This document shows, one piece after another, positions 16,259-16,707 of a stretch of 16,707 bases of DNA (position 1 is its first letter; each line of letters starts with the position of its first letter). This DNA comes from Leptospiraceae bacterium UBA2033 (lineage in GTDB: Bacteria > Spirochaetota > Leptospiria > Leptospirales > Leptospiraceae). A program made the translations under genes and the position numbers. The stretch is from assembly GCA_002333425.1 (NCBI GenBank), contig DDBL01000126.1:1-16707 (forward strand), in the 5' to 3' direction. The notes below the pieces were generated by a model. It was not told where the DNA came from. It ran no database searches and was given only the letters and a program-made list of their open reading frames with translations.

Positions 16259-16281
16259 CCCCCGACAGAAAATTTCGGGGG
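16259..16281. repeat. hairpin 1 of repeat copy 2
   Basis: A seven-base-pair stem, CCCCCGA with TCGGGGG, encloses a nine-base loop (16266-16274). It corresponds to 5222-5244 in the other copy; the stem is identical and only the loop differs. Confidence 0.85.
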
Positions 16282-16317
16282 TGACAATGAGTAATCTCCC
16301 TTTACATCGAACTCACG

Positions 16318-16326
16318 TTAGCTAAT
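16318..16326. repeat. target-site duplication, right copy
   Basis: TTAGCTAAT lies directly after the element and is identical to 16137-16145. Confidence 0.8.
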
Positions 16327-16707
16327 TGTGTGGCATATTCTGCTTTGGCGCGAACAACGGAATCATCTACCAAGTAATCCGCTTTAATTTCCAAAATTTG
16401 ATATTTGCCATTTGGGAGTTTAATTAAAAAATCATGGTAATAACTTCTAAGAGTATTTGAATCTGGCTCAATGTAATTTATAAAGAAGTCAGTCTGTCCA
16501 TGAGTGAGCATTCCAGTGAACCAAACTCCTTCTACTTTACTGTCATGAATGAGTATGTCAAAAATTTCTTTTTCTGGGATAGAATCAAAACAATAACGAT
16601 CTAAGTGAAATGATTTACCAGCTATTTCTGCGTAACCACTATCTTCTATTTTAACAACCAATTCTTTTTATGCAGTAGTCCATATCATAGATAGAAAGGT
16701 TAAGAAC

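Larger units (their letters stand above)
16146..16317 (-). mobile_element. MITE-like palindromic repeat, copy 2, inserted in a gene
   Basis: A 172-bp non-coding element, inverted relative to 5186-5336. Terminal inverted repeats are TGTGAATTCGATGTAA (16146-16161) and the complement of TTACATCGAACTCACG (16302-16317), differing at two positions. Inside are TGTCA/TGACA (16195-16199, 16282-16286), hairpin TTCCCAA/TTGGGAA (16200-16206, 16216-16222), a 36-base spacer, and hairpin CCCCCGA/TCGGGGG (16259-16265, 16275-16281). It is flanked by TTAGCTAAT direct repeats, as expected from transposition. It has no open frame of note, so mobility would need a transposase in trans. Near-intact termini and an intact duplication suggest a more recent insertion than copy 1. 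Confidence 0.87.
16064..16661 (-). pseudogene. type III-like restriction nuclease C-terminus, split by a MITE
   Basis: From 16661 leftwards the frame encodes 119 residues ending in NVSSM. Blocks AEIAGKSFHLDR (11-22), WFTGMLTHGQTDFF (47-60), DSNTLRSYYHDFLI (67-80) and ILEIKAD (89-95) match my memory of the C-terminal nuclease domain of DEAD-helicase/type III-like restriction proteins. A PD-(D/E)xK site is plausible: D77, E91, K93, with His in place of the usual Pro in PDF. The last residues and stop come from the inserted element. Removing the element and one 9-bp duplication restores NSNEMEYKLLK and onward to a TAA at 16066-16064. The frame opens at TTG 16661 just after a TAA; another frame upstream stays open to the window edge, so a second lesion or frameshift probably separates it from the helicase part. 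Confidence 0.65.

Overview
The window looks like chromosomal DNA of a Leptospira-like spirochaete. The evidence is the low GC content (roughly one third by eye), a 7TMR-DISM receptor-type cyclase with a lipoprotein-like N-terminus, a Bacteroidetes/spirochaete-style GlmU substitute, and several proteins with no recognisable family. The genus is inferred from gene style; no search was run. TGA and TAA are both used as stops and TGG encodes Trp, so the standard bacterial code applies.

Layout. 1-613 is decayed accessory DNA: a relic of an IS630-type transposase (minus strand) and a small gene apparently broken by a frameshift. 595-5126 (plus) holds an NRDE/TANGO2-family protein, a lipoprotein/7TM/class III adenylate cyclase, an ABHD18-like alpha/beta hydrolase interrupted by an in-frame TGA, and a four-helix membrane protein. 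A short palindromic repeat element (5186-5336) lies just upstream of a secreted YVTN/WD40-like beta-propeller gene (5358-6599). Convergent to it, 6629-12503 (minus) is a tight operon read glmM, glmS, GlmU-like, acyl-CoA carboxylase beta. The first three supply UDP-GlcNAc from fructose-6-phosphate for peptidoglycan and LPS; the fourth is a 3-methylcrotonyl-CoA-type carboxyltransferase. A tRNA-Val(TAC) lies directly upstream of glmM on the same strand, and rpsT, with a TTG start, lies beyond it. 13148-15894 (plus) is an overlapping four-gene operon: three proteins I do not recognise and a family 2 glycosyltransferase of the polyprenyl-phosphate mannosyl/glucosyltransferase type. 15895-16063 holds nothing I can support.

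The right end (16064-16707, minus) is the most informative accessory region. The C-terminal nuclease part of a type III-like restriction helicase/endonuclease is interrupted by a second copy of the repeat (16146-16317), in the opposite orientation to the first. This copy is flanked by a 9-bp direct repeat, TTAGCTAAT. Removing the element plus one repeat restores an uninterrupted reading frame to a stop at 16064. The element therefore behaves as a non-autonomous transposable element (MITE): about 16-bp terminal inverted repeats enclosing two homologous hairpins, with no coding capacity.

Overall the window is a conserved housekeeping core (UDP-GlcNAc synthesis, S20, tRNA-Val, glycosyltransferase) bordered by eroding accessory genes. 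Four coding sequences look broken (transposase, small gene at 288, ABHD18-like hydrolase, restriction nuclease). I see no CRISPR array, prophage or complete insertion sequence.
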